This document shows, piece after piece, positions 35,845 through 44,974 of a stretch of 64,000 nucleotides of DNA. The position numbers and the translations under genes are program-made. The notes under the pieces were generated by a model. That model searched no databases, was not told the origin of the DNA, and was given only the letters and a program-made list of their open reading frames with translations. Numbering within the stretch: the stretch's first letter is position 1; each line of letters starts with the position of its first letter. Source of the stretch: Nitrospira sp. (lineage in GTDB: Bacteria; Nitrospirota; Nitrospiria; Nitrospirales; Nitrospiraceae). The DNA is taken from NCBI GenBank assembly GCA_005116835.1, contig SWDM01000013.1:62001-126000 (forward strand). Reading direction: 5' to 3'.

Positions 35845-36717
35845 CTATTCCCAGATGGTCTCTCGCATGAAGATTTTATTGAGTTGCTGTTTTCTCAGAT
35901 AGGCAATCAGCTCCCGATCGTCCACTTGCGGCACACCGTTGAGGTACCCGGAAATATAGCCATATAAAATCCCTATGCTGCCAATCAGAATTGGAGATCT
36001 GAAGGTTCGCCGCAAGCATTTGAGAGCCATGAATAATGGGTGATATCCAGAAATATAATTGGCCCTCCCGTATTTGACGCACGATCGCCACTGCCCATCT
36101 GCAGCACCTGTATGCCGATAATGGATGACCTTAAGGTCTAGAATGGTTCGCGATTTCCACCCAAGCATGTTGGCCTTAACTTCATCGAGAGTGTCCCAGC
36201 CAGGCGCAGCCAACAATCCGCCGATCGCATCCCAACATTCTCTCTTGTAGATTTTCGTCGCACCTCGAACATGAAAACGAGGACACTGCTCTAGCACTTG
36301 AACGCCATTTACAATGTTATAAATTGCCCCTCCTGCAATCCCAAGATCCTGAGATTGACGGAAATATTCGAATATCTTCTCAAAATAATCGGCATCAAAA
36401 GCAAGATCACCATCGAGCTTAACAATAAAATTCCAGTCCTTTTCGTTCACTGCATTGTAGCCCGCGTAGAAAGCTTCTATGACTCCGCCTCCAGAACTGC
36501 GAAACCCTCTATTCTGCCTGTGCACAGCATGAATCCAAGAGTACTGCTCAACATATTTATCAACTATCTGCCCGGTGAGGTCCGTGGACCCATCATCTAC
36601 GATCATCCACTCCACAGGCAGGATAGTCTGTGAGGTAACGGATTGTAATGTCTTTTCTATAAAAGCTTCTTCATCGCGGACAGGTGTGACGATCACGTAT
36701 TTATGATTTAAACGCAC
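35845..36717 (-). CDS. Glycosyltransferase family 2
   Basis: The 290-aa protein starts YVIVTPVRDEEAFIEKTLQS, with EWMIVDDGSTDLTGQIVDKY and a VKLDGDLAF DxD-type site. It ends with a hydrophobic segment (SPILIGSIGILYGYISGYLN) and probably binds the membrane. The first codon is a GTG without a clear ribosome site. It is one base away from the next glycosyltransferase gene. Confidence 0.9.
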   Translation of the reverse strand: MRLNHKYVIVTPVRDEEAFIEKTLQSVTSQTILPVEWMIVDDGSTDLTGQIVDKYVEQYSWIHAVHRQNRGFRSSGGGVIEAFYAGYNAVNEKDWNFIVKLDGDLAFDADYFEKIFEYFRQSQDLGIAGGAIYNIVNGVQVLEQCPRFHVRGATKIYKRECWDAIGGLLAAPGWDTLDEVKANMLGWKSRTILDLKVIHYRHTGAADGQWRSCVKYGRANYISGYHPLFMALKCLRRTFRSPILIGSIGILYGYISGYLNGVPQVDDRELIAYLRKQQLNKIFMRETIWE

Positions 36718-36897
36718 CGGAAATAGTTCCCTAATAAATCGGTACTCAAAGTCTTGGAAAATTTGTAGCGCGTGGGAGGAGCGGCACCCGAAAATTCCGA
36801 CACTATACTAAGTGGTAGCCTTGCTTAGTCGACGTCGCCGAACAAGGCGACCCAGAGGAGCGAGTCTATAAAGCGAATGAGAAACAATCACCAAATA

Positions 36898-37878
36898 TCA
36901 TGAAAGAGATCTTGCATCATTGCGAAATACCGCTGTTATGGTATGCCCTGAGCCCAAAGCCCTATGTGAAGATTTTCTTGATAGAAACGCCCGCAGGGCG
37001 CCCATAATTGTCTTATCTTCCTCGGTAACAAAGTATAGCAACCTGGACAACCTGTTAAGGTTCTTGTAAAGAAAGTCATGCCTTACTTGTGTCGGGCCTC
37101 CATTCCACATTGTAGTTTCCCAATACTGAAGGGTGCATCCTGCTTTGCATGCGAGGCGCTTCAGTGTTTCTGCATTGAAAAAATAGAGATGTTCGAAACT
37201 ACAGTTGAACCCGAACCAGGCGCCACCATAACGAGAAGAGCAGGAGTAATTTGGTGTGCTCAACAGCAATAACCCGCCAGGCTTAATACATTTCACCACA
37301 CTTTCAAAAAACCGTATCGGACTAGTAACGTGTTCGATGACTTCGAATGCCATGACGATGTCAAACGTCTTAACCTCGCTTGCCAGATAATCCTCAATAG
37401 TCCCTGTCGTGACTTCCATCCCACGGCTCCTAGCAATCCTAGCAGCGAAATCGGAAATTTCCAGGCCCCTAGCCCGAGCCCCCTCTTGTACCATTCTTGA
37501 TAGAAGATCCCCGGTCGCACAGCCAATTTCAAGGACATCCTTTCCTTGCATACCACCAAACCGATCATTTATAAGTTCGATAGGCCTCGGGATCCGCTTT
37601 TTACCTTCCAGTATAGGATCTTTCCCCGCTATGCCCAATTCAAGTTTTAACCCACCTTCCCCACGCTCGGCCATGACCCCGGTGAAATACTCTTCCTCAT
37701 AAAACCTAGGAATTAGATTTTTCAACGGACGTGGATTTAGGTATGCGAGGCCACATATGGCACACTCGACTACACGCATTCCGTCACCACGAAGGTATTC
37801 GGCACAGAACTCGTGCGCCCCACAGAAATCACACTTGACCAGCTCTAATTCCTTAGAGTCCCATTTTCTCATAATCAT
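36898..37878 (-). CDS. SAM methyltransferase with N-terminal zinc ribbon
   Basis: The first 45 residues hold four cysteines as CDFCGAHE and ECAICGLAYLNPRP, a zinc ribbon found in a large group of polysaccharide-cluster methyltransferases. Then comes a class I fold: KDVLEIGCATGDLLSRM, DIVMAFEVIEHVTSPIRFFE and KPGGLLLLSTPNYSC. The ATG at 37878 is adjacent to GAGGG, so the ATG two codons later (37872) has better spacing. Likely sugar methylation. Confidence 0.87.
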   Translation of the reverse strand: MIMRKWDSKELELVKCDFCGAHEFCAEYLRGDGMRVVECAICGLAYLNPRPLKNLIPRFYEEEYFTGVMAERGEGGLKLELGIAGKDPILEGKKRIPRPIELINDRFGGMQGKDVLEIGCATGDLLSRMVQEGARARGLEISDFAARIARSRGMEVTTGTIEDYLASEVKTFDIVMAFEVIEHVTSPIRFFESVVKCIKPGGLLLLSTPNYSCSSRYGGAWFGFNCSFEHLYFFNAETLKRLACKAGCTLQYWETTMWNGGPTQVRHDFLYKNLNRLSRLLYFVTEEDKTIMGALRAFLSRKSSHRALGSGHTITAVFRNDARSLS

Positions 37879-38001
37879 ACCCTCAACGCGGAACTACAGA
37901 ATCTCTCATCTTGTTTTTATACTTTTCCCATTATTTGGTACGGCGTTCAGACAGGTTGCGCTAATCGGAAGGGAAATTGATCCGCCTGAGGGAGAGTTAT
38001 A

Positions 38002-38267
38002 GTTTATTTGGCGCGTCTGGGTTTCGCATGGGTAGTCTGACGGGGTAGGATGCGGGCCTCATCAGGAGGCCACCATGCAAGACACCGCGTTGTATCAATA
38101 CCTGCTGGGCTTGAAGTCGCCGTGGATCGTGAGTCAACAGCCAGATCCAGAAGATCAAGAGCATGGCCTGCGGGTTTCGCAACATCGAGAACTTCAAGAC
38201 GGCGATCTACTTCCACTGCGGAGGGCTCAATTTGTACCCATGCTGAACCCGGGAGCGCCGTTTATTT
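38002..38267 (+). mobile_element. Deleted ISL3-family element with 8-bp target duplication
   Basis: The 250-bp element (38010-38259) starts GGCGCGTCTGGGTTTCGCAT and its right end, read inward, starts GGCGCTCCCGGGTTCAGCAT, a matched terminal inverted repeat. GTTTATTT is directly duplicated on both sides (38002-38009 and 38260-38267), the 8-bp target repeat typical of ISL3. Only the two ends of a transposase gene remain between the repeats. The element cannot move by itself. Confidence 0.85.
38075..38246 (+). pseudogene. ISL3-family transposase, internal deletion
   Basis: The ATG at 38075 gives [20 protein letters not shown], an ISL3 transposase N-terminus. After a frame change near 38130 the DNA encodes [20 protein letters not shown] then [10 protein letters not shown] and a TGA, the C-terminus of the same family. 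About 350 residues of the centre, including the catalytic DDE region, are missing. Confidence 0.78.
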
Positions 38268-38332
38268 AACTTAGCAGCAAAGAACCGGGGTGACGTTCAT
38301 CGCCCCAGGACTGAAGGCATGAAAGCTTCTAA

Positions 38333-39691
38333 CTACGACGCTTGCTCTTTTCGAAAAAAATAGAACGTCCAGGCGAAAACCCAAGTTGCATGAAAACAGT
38401 AAGAAGCAAGCCTCGCTGAGGCTAAGCCTATAGCTCCCCAACGAACAAGTAAGAGTGCAGAGATCACAAATACTATTGCCCATCCTAAATTCATGGAAAA
38501 CCCAACCCACATTCTTCCTGAGGCTCCAAGCACATGCCCAACTGGGTCTTGAATACCTACGAGTCCAGCAGTGATGACCACAATCACTAAGGTGGCCCAA
38601 CCCTCCCGATAACTATCGCCGTATGAAGCCATAATGAACGGACTCAATAGGCATAGGACTATTATTATCGGAAACAGCATCAGCGCATTGACCATCAAGG
38701 AAAAGGATAAGATTTTGATGGAACTCTTCCTGTCGGAAATACCAAACCTTTCAGACAGTAGTGGCATCACAACTTGGCCCAGAGTCTGAGGTAAAAATAG
38801 TAACGCCCCGAACCATTGATTTGCAGCGCTGAACACTCCCATTTCCGCGTACCCGCCCTCCTGATTCACCAGTAGCGCTGAACAAACCCAATTGATCGGG
38901 GTGACCAGCATGCCTCCGAGCAACACAGGCATGCTAAAGCTCCATAGCACTTTAGCTTCCTTGAAACATCCTAAATAAGTACTCGATATTCCATGACGCT
39001 TCATTTCTCTTCGCAAAGAGATATTGTTTAAAACCGCATTTAACACCATGCTAATGACCGTACCCCAAATCACTCCTGCTATACCTGCGAAGTAGACCCC
39101 TCCCACCGTAATGGGAAAAGTCATGATACCTATTATTAGACTAATGCGGGCTTGGCTCTTAAATGCTTCAAAGCCTGCCAACGCACCTGTTTGAGCGCCA
39201 TTGATTGCCCCGGCTAAAATGGTAAGCGAGCTAATCCGAATCAGATTCGCCAGATGCGGTGCATTGAGAGCTTTCGACGCAATTTGTTCTGCAAATATGG
39301 CTAATATAGCCGCAACGACCACACCAGTGGAAACAGCAATGATCTGGGACAATGCGATAATTCGACCGGCTCTAATGGGATCTTTCGCCTTAAATTCAGC
39401 TACATACTTGAGCCCCGTCATTCCTAAGCCAAATCCGGCAAACAACTGGTACATCGCAATGGTGCTATAGATGATACCTAGGGATCCAAATTCTTCTTTA
39501 CCCAGAAAACGGGCGATGAGAATTGTCGAGGCGAGACCTAACAGACGTCCTATTGTCGCTCCAGCAACAGACCAAAACACACCATATGCAAGTCGAGAGC
39601 CTATCGGGGACTGTTCAATGCGGTCCACATATTGGCGAGCAAATCGTGGCAATATGCGATCACCTATCCACTTAACGTAGCGATGTGCCAC
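38333..39691 (-). CDS. Wzx-type polysaccharide flippase
   Basis: The 452-aa protein has about twelve membrane helices and the N-terminal pattern of MOP-family flippases (GVFWSVAGATIGRLLGLAST, FLGKEEFGSLGIIYSTIAMY). It should move lipid-linked EPS repeat units across the inner membrane for the Wzy polymerase. It overlaps the 2-epimerase gene by 20 bp. A transposon remnant lies just after its stop. Confidence 0.9.
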   Translation of the reverse strand: MAHRYVKWIGDRILPRFARQYVDRIEQSPIGSRLAYGVFWSVAGATIGRLLGLASTILIARFLGKEEFGSLGIIYSTIAMYQLFAGFGLGMTGLKYVAEFKAKDPIRAGRIIALSQIIAVSTGVVVAAILAIFAEQIASKALNAPHLANLIRISSLTILAGAINGAQTGALAGFEAFKSQARISLIIGIMTFPITVGGVYFAGIAGVIWGTVISMVLNAVLNNISLRREMKRHGISSTYLGCFKEAKVLWSFSMPVLLGGMLVTPINWVCSALLVNQEGGYAEMGVFSAANQWFGALLFLPQTLGQVVMPLLSERFGISDRKSSIKILSFSLMVNALMLFPIIIVLCLLSPFIMASYGDSYREGWATLVIVVITAGLVGIQDPVGHVLGASGRMWVGFSMNLGWAIVFVISALLLVRWGAIGLASARLASYCFHATWVFAWTFYFFRKEQAS

Positions 39692-40835
39692 TCTTGGTTC
39701 TTTCCAATATGACCCTTAGAATTCTCTCTGTCGCTTTTCCATCTCCATAGGGATTATGCGCTTTCGACATTGCACGATATTCACTCTCATCGGTTAGGAG
39801 TCGGGCCGTCTCCCGAATAATATCTTCGGCTTTTGTTCCGACGACTTTCACTGTCCCGGCAACGACAGCTTCCGGACGCTCTGTGGTGTCGCGCATCACA
39901 AGCACCGGCTTCCCTAAGCTTGGTGCTTCCTCTTGTATCCCACCGGAATCGGTCAAGATAAGCGTCGCCCGATTCATCAACGCCACAAAGGGCAAATAAG
40001 GAAGTGGGGCAATCAAGTGAATATTATCGGCCGCTTTGTTCTTTCCTCTGCCTTCCCCGAGCAGCCTACTAACTGCAGAACTCACATTCGGATTCAAATG
40101 GACAGGAAAAATAAATTGGGTTTCCGTGAATTGCTCAGCCAATGTGCTAATAGCCTTGCAGATTCCTATAATACCTTCCCCTAGATTCTCCCGACGATGA
40201 CATGTAATCAGAACAACGGGCACATGAACATCGCGATGTAATAAAGAAGCCTCGACACCGCTAATGGCGGGTGGATTAGCCTTGACTCTTTCGAGTGCAA
40301 GGGAAAGGGCGTCAATGCCTGTATTTCCGGTTACAATTACTTTTCCTTGATCTACTCCCTCATCAAGTAAATTCTTTCTGTTTCGTTCTGTGGGAGCGAA
40401 ATGCAAATCCGCAAGACGCGAGGTGAGCGCACGATTTGCCTCTTCAGGCCATGGAGCGCGTAGATTACCTGTCCGCAAGCCTGCTTCAACGTGACCAATG
40501 GCTATGTTGTTGTAAAAGGCTGCTAGAGATGCGCTGAAGGTTGTGGTGGTATCACCCTGAACCAGAACCATGTCTGGTTTCTCTTTATGCAGATAGTCAT
40601 CAATTGCCTCAACCGCCCTCGCTGTCAAACATGCGAGGCTTTGATTGGGTCGCATGATTGCCAAATCGGCATCGGGAATGATTCCGAACACATCTAGTAC
40701 CTGGTCCAACATTTCTCGGTGTTGAGCGGTCACACAAACACTGGTTGACACTGCCTTTTCTCTTTTCAGCCTCAAAATAACTGGAGCTAACTTTATACCT
40801 TCTGGACGAGTGCCGAAAATAATGGATATTTTCAT
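39672..40835 (-). CDS. wecB: UDP-N-acetylglucosamine 2-epimerase (non-hydrolysing)
   Basis: The 387-aa enzyme interconverts UDP-GlcNAc and UDP-ManNAc. It has the family start ISIIFGTRPEGIKLAPVI, VLVQGDTTTTFSASLAAFYN, the HVEAGLRTG motif and ILTDSGGIQEEAPSLGKPVL. It is closer to WecB than to WbpI by its first residues. It probably feeds ManNAc-type sugars into the EPS, possibly together with the dehydrogenase at 1722. Confidence 0.94.
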   Translation of the reverse strand: MKISIIFGTRPEGIKLAPVILRLKREKAVSTSVCVTAQHREMLDQVLDVFGIIPDADLAIMRPNQSLACLTARAVEAIDDYLHKEKPDMVLVQGDTTTTFSASLAAFYNNIAIGHVEAGLRTGNLRAPWPEEANRALTSRLADLHFAPTERNRKNLLDEGVDQGKVIVTGNTGIDALSLALERVKANPPAISGVEASLLHRDVHVPVVLITCHRRENLGEGIIGICKAISTLAEQFTETQFIFPVHLNPNVSSAVSRLLGEGRGKNKAADNIHLIAPLPYLPFVALMNRATLILTDSGGIQEEAPSLGKPVLVMRDTTERPEAVVAGTVKVVGTKAEDIIRETARLLTDESEYRAMSKAHNPYGDGKATERILRVILERTKSGTSLR

Positions 40836-40972
40836 CTTTACTCAAATGCCCGATTCAGACAGGTGGGATTCCAATAGTTGCTTGCGATCATTCCGGAGAA
40901 ATACATCTCTCATTCATTCCCTTATTTACTCCTGCCGTTTCATTTTTCCTCACTGCAACCCCGGCGGCACCT

Positions 40973-42274
40973 CTAGCTGGCGCCAACCGGTCTTAGGTTA
41001 CGAAGACGACTGGCCAAATCCAAAAATGTTCCAACGACGTTCTCTTCATCAAATTTCAACCTTAGATCTTTAGAAGGAGCGTAGCTCTCAAGTTCGTTGT
41101 TCTTAAATGCGTTGTAATAGCGAATAATGGCGTCGCCAATAGCCTTAGGATCATCACTGTCAACGCGGAAAATCCCACTGGTTCGAGACAAATCGCTTAG
41201 AACTCCATCCTTGGGACTTACTGCTAGTACAGGTTTACCCGCGGTAACATAGTCGGCCAACTTAGAAGGAAGATAAATTCCTTCGTCCATTTCCATCTCG
41301 AGCAGCAGACACAGATGGGCCGACGCGATGCATTTTAAGCTTTCTTCGTAATGCAACATTCCTGTACATTTGACCATCTGATCTAATTCATACTCCTTTA
41401 CTAAACTTCGAATGCCAGCCTCTTCTCCACCGATGAAGAATACCCGCAGTTTGCCATTTGTCTCTGGAATCCGATTCTGAACAATCTTGAGCGCCTGCAG
41501 AATCGGAAGCGGAGATCGCCTAAGCCCTGTGTCTAGGCCAAGTACCCCCGCATGAACGATAGTGAACACCTCACGATCAGGCGTCACTTCTCTGCCATAC
41601 CCAATATGTGCCAGCACCTCTGCTCGATGGTGGATTCCTGAGATTTTCTCATGAAACTTCCAAAGTCTATCGGATGGATACGTAACGAGATCAGCATTCT
41701 CTATAGTACGCCGCAACCAATAATTTGAAACGCTCTGTGAAACACACTGATAGAGTGATGCTTTCTTCTTCTCAAGAAGAGGGATGTGATGCCAATCCCA
41801 CGGATCATTTATGTTTGCAATCCATGGAATTCCCAAATACTTAGATAGCCAAAATCCTGCTATATGTGCCACCATCGGCAAGGACCGCGAGTACACAATG
41901 TCAAACTTATTGGCAGCATGTAACATTTGTGATTTTTCTATTACAGCGGCAATCCATCTAGCATAGGCTAGCGTCTTGTACCTCAGTGCGCTATCTATCG
42001 CATACAGCTTGCTCGTTTTAGGTGATGCAGGGAATTGATACGTGTAACCCTTGAGTAGGTCCCAATACTTAGACTCATCTCTACGGCCCAAATAACCTGG
42101 AGATTGATCTGGGGATAGAGTTAATACAGCGACTTGACAGTGCCTTTTAAGTAACCCAAGCACCACTTTCCCGCCACAAAAAGCCTCAGAGTTAGCAGTT
42201 GGAACAAAATACGGACTAATGATCAAAATTCGAGAGGGCTTCTCGTTCCCATAACTCTGAATAACAGCTGGCAT
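40973..42274 (-). CDS. Glycosyltransferase family 4
   Basis: The GT-B protein begins SRILIISPYFVPTANSEAFC with GGKVV, contains FTIVHAGVLGLDTGLRRSPL, and has a late YLPSKLADYVTAGKPVLAVS motif like GT4 enzymes that transfer amino sugars. The ATG at 42274 (433 aa) is preferred to the longer frame from 42361, which would add a Cys-rich stretch unlike the family. It is followed after 137 bp by the epimerase gene. Confidence 0.82.
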   Translation of the reverse strand: MPAVIQSYGNEKPSRILIISPYFVPTANSEAFCGGKVVLGLLKRHCQVAVLTLSPDQSPGYLGRRDESKYWDLLKGYTYQFPASPKTSKLYAIDSALRYKTLAYARWIAAVIEKSQMLHAANKFDIVYSRSLPMVAHIAGFWLSKYLGIPWIANINDPWDWHHIPLLEKKKASLYQCVSQSVSNYWLRRTIENADLVTYPSDRLWKFHEKISGIHHRAEVLAHIGYGREVTPDREVFTIVHAGVLGLDTGLRRSPLPILQALKIVQNRIPETNGKLRVFFIGGEEAGIRSLVKEYELDQMVKCTGMLHYEESLKCIASAHLCLLLEMEMDEGIYLPSKLADYVTAGKPVLAVSPKDGVLSDLSRTSGIFRVDSDDPKAIGDAIIRYYNAFKNNELESYAPSKDLRLKFDEENVVGTFLDLASRLRNLRPVGAS

Positions 42275-42370
42275 GCTAATCTGATTCCTGAGTAGCTGTC
42301 CTAGGTAATACTTGGAAGGGGTTTCCCATGGGCATAGCAGTCGACACTGGCACCAGAACAAGGCGGGCGA

Positions 42371-42844
42371 TCACCCCGTCCGATCAGCGATTACCAGCCA
42401 CCAATGACAGGGCATTTTCAGGTCGCCAAATCGTCCAGTCAGTAAGAACCACAAGGCTGTTCGGGTCGGGAGATAGACGCGCTTGATGTAATGCCCTGGG
42501 TCGGCTCGGTCGTTGTCAATATCTCCGCCTTCAGGGCTGGTACCCGGAAGCTCTTCGGTGAATCCCTGAATCTTCAATCTCGCTGTGTAGAGACGATCGC
42601 GCCAATATCGATCTGGCACACTAAACGTGCCGTACACATGATGCGGTCCCTGCCAAGGTTGAACCACCGTCTGTGTCGCGCGAAACCCGTATTGCCCGGC
42701 TACAACCGGCGCTTCTGAATGACAGTCGGTGAGCGGCGGCATATTGAGTAGGACTGTCGCTGTTGCCAGGAGCACTGACAGGATGCAGAAAAGAATAAAC
42801 CAGGCAGGTTTGTTGATTTGGTTTCTTTGGTTTGTTTGGTTCAT
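42371..42844 (-). CDS. Hypothetical membrane-anchored protein whose start lies in repeat B
   Basis: After a polar start MNQTNQRNQINKPA comes one membrane helix (WFILFCILSVLLATATVLLN) and a periplasmic part of about 110 residues with no recognised domain (VAGQYGFRATQTVVQPWQGP). The first ATG (42844) and the first ten codons lie inside a family B repeat, and no ribosome site is visible. A TTG start further back would be entirely repeat-coded. It may be a real small EPS protein with a repeat-captured start, or it may start elsewhere. Confidence 0.5.
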   Translation of the reverse strand: MNQTNQRNQINKPAWFILFCILSVLLATATVLLNMPPLTDCHSEAPVVAGQYGFRATQTVVQPWQGPHHVYGTFSVPDRYWRDRLYTARLKIQGFTEELPGTSPEGGDIDNDRADPGHYIKRVYLPTRTALWFLLTGRFGDLKMPCHWWLVIADRTG

Positions 42845-42911
42845 TTGGTTAGTTTCGTTCAACCCAATAACCAAACAGACCAAATAAACAAAACAAAACA
42901 AACAAGATCAA
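42806..42911. repeat. Intergenic repeat family B
   Basis: TTTGGTTTGTTTGGTTCATT words, loop GGTTAGTTTCGTTCAACC, and complementary words ending at the TGA stop of the aminotransferase gene. Confidence 0.85.
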
Positions 42912-44107
42912 CCAGAAATAACGGCGAGAGATTTCAGCACTGCAGTCACGACGCGATCTTGCTGGCAAGAGGTGAGATCCGGGAACATGGGTAGCGACAG
43001 CACCTGTGAAACGGCTTTCTCCGCGACCGGAAAATCGCCGGCGCGGGAACCAAGTCCTTCGTAGGCCTTCGCCAGATGAAGCGCGATCGGATAGTGAATA
43101 CCTGTACCAATGCCTGCTTCGTCCAACTTCTTCTGGAGCTGTGCCCGATCAACCACCCGTACCGCGTAGATATGGTAGACCGATCGAGACCAATCCGGCT
43201 GATAGGGAAGGGTTACATCCCCCTCCACCGTAGCAAAGAGTTTGTTGTAGCGCTCTGCAATCTCTCTCCGTTGTCCATTCCACTTCTTCAAATGACGAAG
43301 CTTGGCCCGCAGAAAACCAGCCTGTATGGCATCCAGCCTCCCGTTGTATCCTTCAATGTCGTGAAAGTACTTCTTTGACTGGCCATGGTCACGCAACAGC
43401 CGACAGGTCTGCGCTAACTTGTCGTCATCGGTTGTAATAGCGCCTGCCTCTCCAAGTGCACCCAAGTTCTTGCCGGGATAAAAGCTGAACGCGGACGCAT
43501 GTCCCATCGAACCGGCCTTGCGCCATCGGTCTTCTTTCTTTGAGAAATACTCGGCTCCATGCGCCTGGCAAGCGTCTTCGATCACTTTGAGATTGTATTG
43601 GCTGGCCAGGTCGAGAATAGGGTCCATATCGGCTATCTGCCCATACAGGTGGACCGGAACGACTGCCGTCACAGGCTTGCCGGTTCGCTTGTGGAAAACC
43701 CTCTTCGCATCTGCATCCCACGAACAGTCCTTCTCCAGATATTGGCGGAGCTTCCCAGGATCCATGTTGTAAGTCCGCTCGTCGATGTCGACAAAGTCAG
43801 GACTCGCGCCTGCCTGGGAGATCGCCTCTGTCGTGGCGATGAACGTATTCGGCACCGTCACCACCGTATCGCCTGGCTGTATCCCCGCAGCGATGAGTGC
43901 AAACCGTAAGGCATCCGTGCCGCTACCGACCCCTATACAAAATTTCGAGTCGCAAAACTGAGCGAACTCCTGTTCGAATCCCTGGACCATCGGACCACCG
44001 ATAAATCCCGCGGTGCTGAGTGCTGTCTTGAGGACATCGACAAACTCATCCTGCAGGCTCCGGTGAGCCGTGACCAAATCAAGGAAGGGGACTTTCTCAT
44101 CGTTCAT
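42908..44107 (-). CDS. DegT/DnrJ/EryC1 sugar aminotransferase (WbpE-like)
   Basis: The 399-aa PLP enzyme starts VPFLDLVTAHRSLQDEFVDV and has VVPVHLYGQIADMDPILDLA, EDACQAHGAEYFSKKE and the PLP-lysine motif SFYPGKNLGALGEAGAI. It should transfer an amino group to a 3-keto or 4-keto UDP-sugar. With the Gfo/Idh dehydrogenase and the N-acetyltransferase downstream it fits the C3-amination step of UDP-diacetamido-uronic acid synthesis. The TGA stop lies in repeat B. Confidence 0.92.
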   Translation of the reverse strand: MNDEKVPFLDLVTAHRSLQDEFVDVLKTALSTAGFIGGPMVQGFEQEFAQFCDSKFCIGVGSGTDALRFALIAAGIQPGDTVVTVPNTFIATTEAISQAGASPDFVDIDERTYNMDPGKLRQYLEKDCSWDADAKRVFHKRTGKPVTAVVPVHLYGQIADMDPILDLASQYNLKVIEDACQAHGAEYFSKKEDRWRKAGSMGHASAFSFYPGKNLGALGEAGAITTDDDKLAQTCRLLRDHGQSKKYFHDIEGYNGRLDAIQAGFLRAKLRHLKKWNGQRREIAERYNKLFATVEGDVTLPYQPDWSRSVYHIYAVRVVDRAQLQKKLDEAGIGTGIHYPIALHLAKAYEGLGSRAGDFPVAEKAVSQVLSLPMFPDLTSCQQDRVVTAVLKSLAVISG

Positions 44108-44128
44108 TCTTGGCTCCTCTTTTAGGTG

Positions 44129-44193
44129 GATAGGGGTTCAGACTGAAGGGGTTCAGGTTGAAGACTAGGGACATAGGCTGAAGGGGTTCAGGC
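44129..44193. repeat. Intergenic repeat family A (half copy)
   Basis: GGGGTTCAGACTGAAGGGGT words just upstream of the aminotransferase start, next to a B copy. Confidence 0.65.
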
Positions 44194-44195
44194 GG

Positions 44196-44297
44196 TCTTG
44201 TTCATTTGGTCTATTTGGTTTGTTTGGTTTATTTGGTTGAATCAGACTAATCGGAGAAACCAGATGAACCAAATCAACAAAACAAACCAGATAGACC
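44196..44297. repeat. Intergenic repeat family B
   Basis: Inverted repeat of TTTGGTTTG-like words with a longer, less paired loop (AATCAGACTAATCGGAG). Confidence 0.8.
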
Positions 44298-44315
44298 TAT
44301 CTTCAGCCTGGATCC

Positions 44316-44852
44316 CTACTTCGACTCAAAGAACCGGACCACTCTTCCAGGATTTCCTGCCACAATCGCGTTCGCAGGCACATCGCTGGTCACCACAGAG
44401 CCGGCACCGATCAAGGCGTTTTCGCCAATCACGACCTTTGATAGGATCGTCGCGCCGGATCCGATTGACGCACCCCTTTTAACCAGAGTCACTTCCACCT
44501 TCCAATCCTGCTCGGTTTGGAGTGCACCTGTCTTGCTTGTCGCGCGGGGAAAGGAGTCGTTGACGAATGTGACGTTGTGCCCGACAAAGACCTCATCCTC
44601 GATCGTCACGCCCTCGCAGATGAAAGTATGACTCGATATCTTGCATCGTTTACCGACCTTGGCATTCTTTTGAATCTCGACAAACGCTCCAATCTTGGTC
44701 TCATCCCCAACCTCGCAGCCGTAAAGGTTGATGAACTTTGAAAACTTCACGTTCTTTCCAAGCTTGACGTCTGGAGCAATGCAGAGATAGGGGTTGGCTT
44801 GCATATCGCCGTTCTTATGGCCTGGCAGCGGCTTATTGATCGGTTTTTTCAT
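44316..44852 (-). CDS. Hexapeptide-repeat sugar N-acetyltransferase (WbpD-like)
   Basis: The 178-aa protein is built of left-handed beta-helix hexapeptides (LGKNVKFSKFINLYGCEVGD, IGAFVEIQKNAKVGKRCKIS, IGSGATILSKVVIGENALIG) and ends AGNPGRVVRFFESK. Similarity to WbpD/WlbB enzymes suggests it acetylates the 3-amino group of a UDP-amino-uronic acid. It lies upstream of the aminotransferase on the same strand. Confidence 0.88.
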   Translation of the reverse strand: MKKPINKPLPGHKNGDMQANPYLCIAPDVKLGKNVKFSKFINLYGCEVGDETKIGAFVEIQKNAKVGKRCKISSHTFICEGVTIEDEVFVGHNVTFVNDSFPRATSKTGALQTEQDWKVEVTLVKRGASIGSGATILSKVVIGENALIGAGSVVTSDVPANAIVAGNPGRVVRFFESK

Positions 44853-44862
44853 GGGTAAATTC

Positions 44863-44974
44863 TCAGGGGTTCAGGCTGAAGGGGTTCAGGTCGGAGATCG
44901 GAGGTCCGGACACTTCAGCCTTCAGCCTCCGTCCGAAACCTTCAGCTTGAACCCCTTCAGCCTGTGCCCCTAGC
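44863..44974. repeat. Intergenic repeat family A
   Basis: Inverted repeat between the four-helix-bundle protein stop and the acetyltransferase start; CCCCTAGCCCTC at its right end gives the TAG stop at 44970. Confidence 0.8.
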
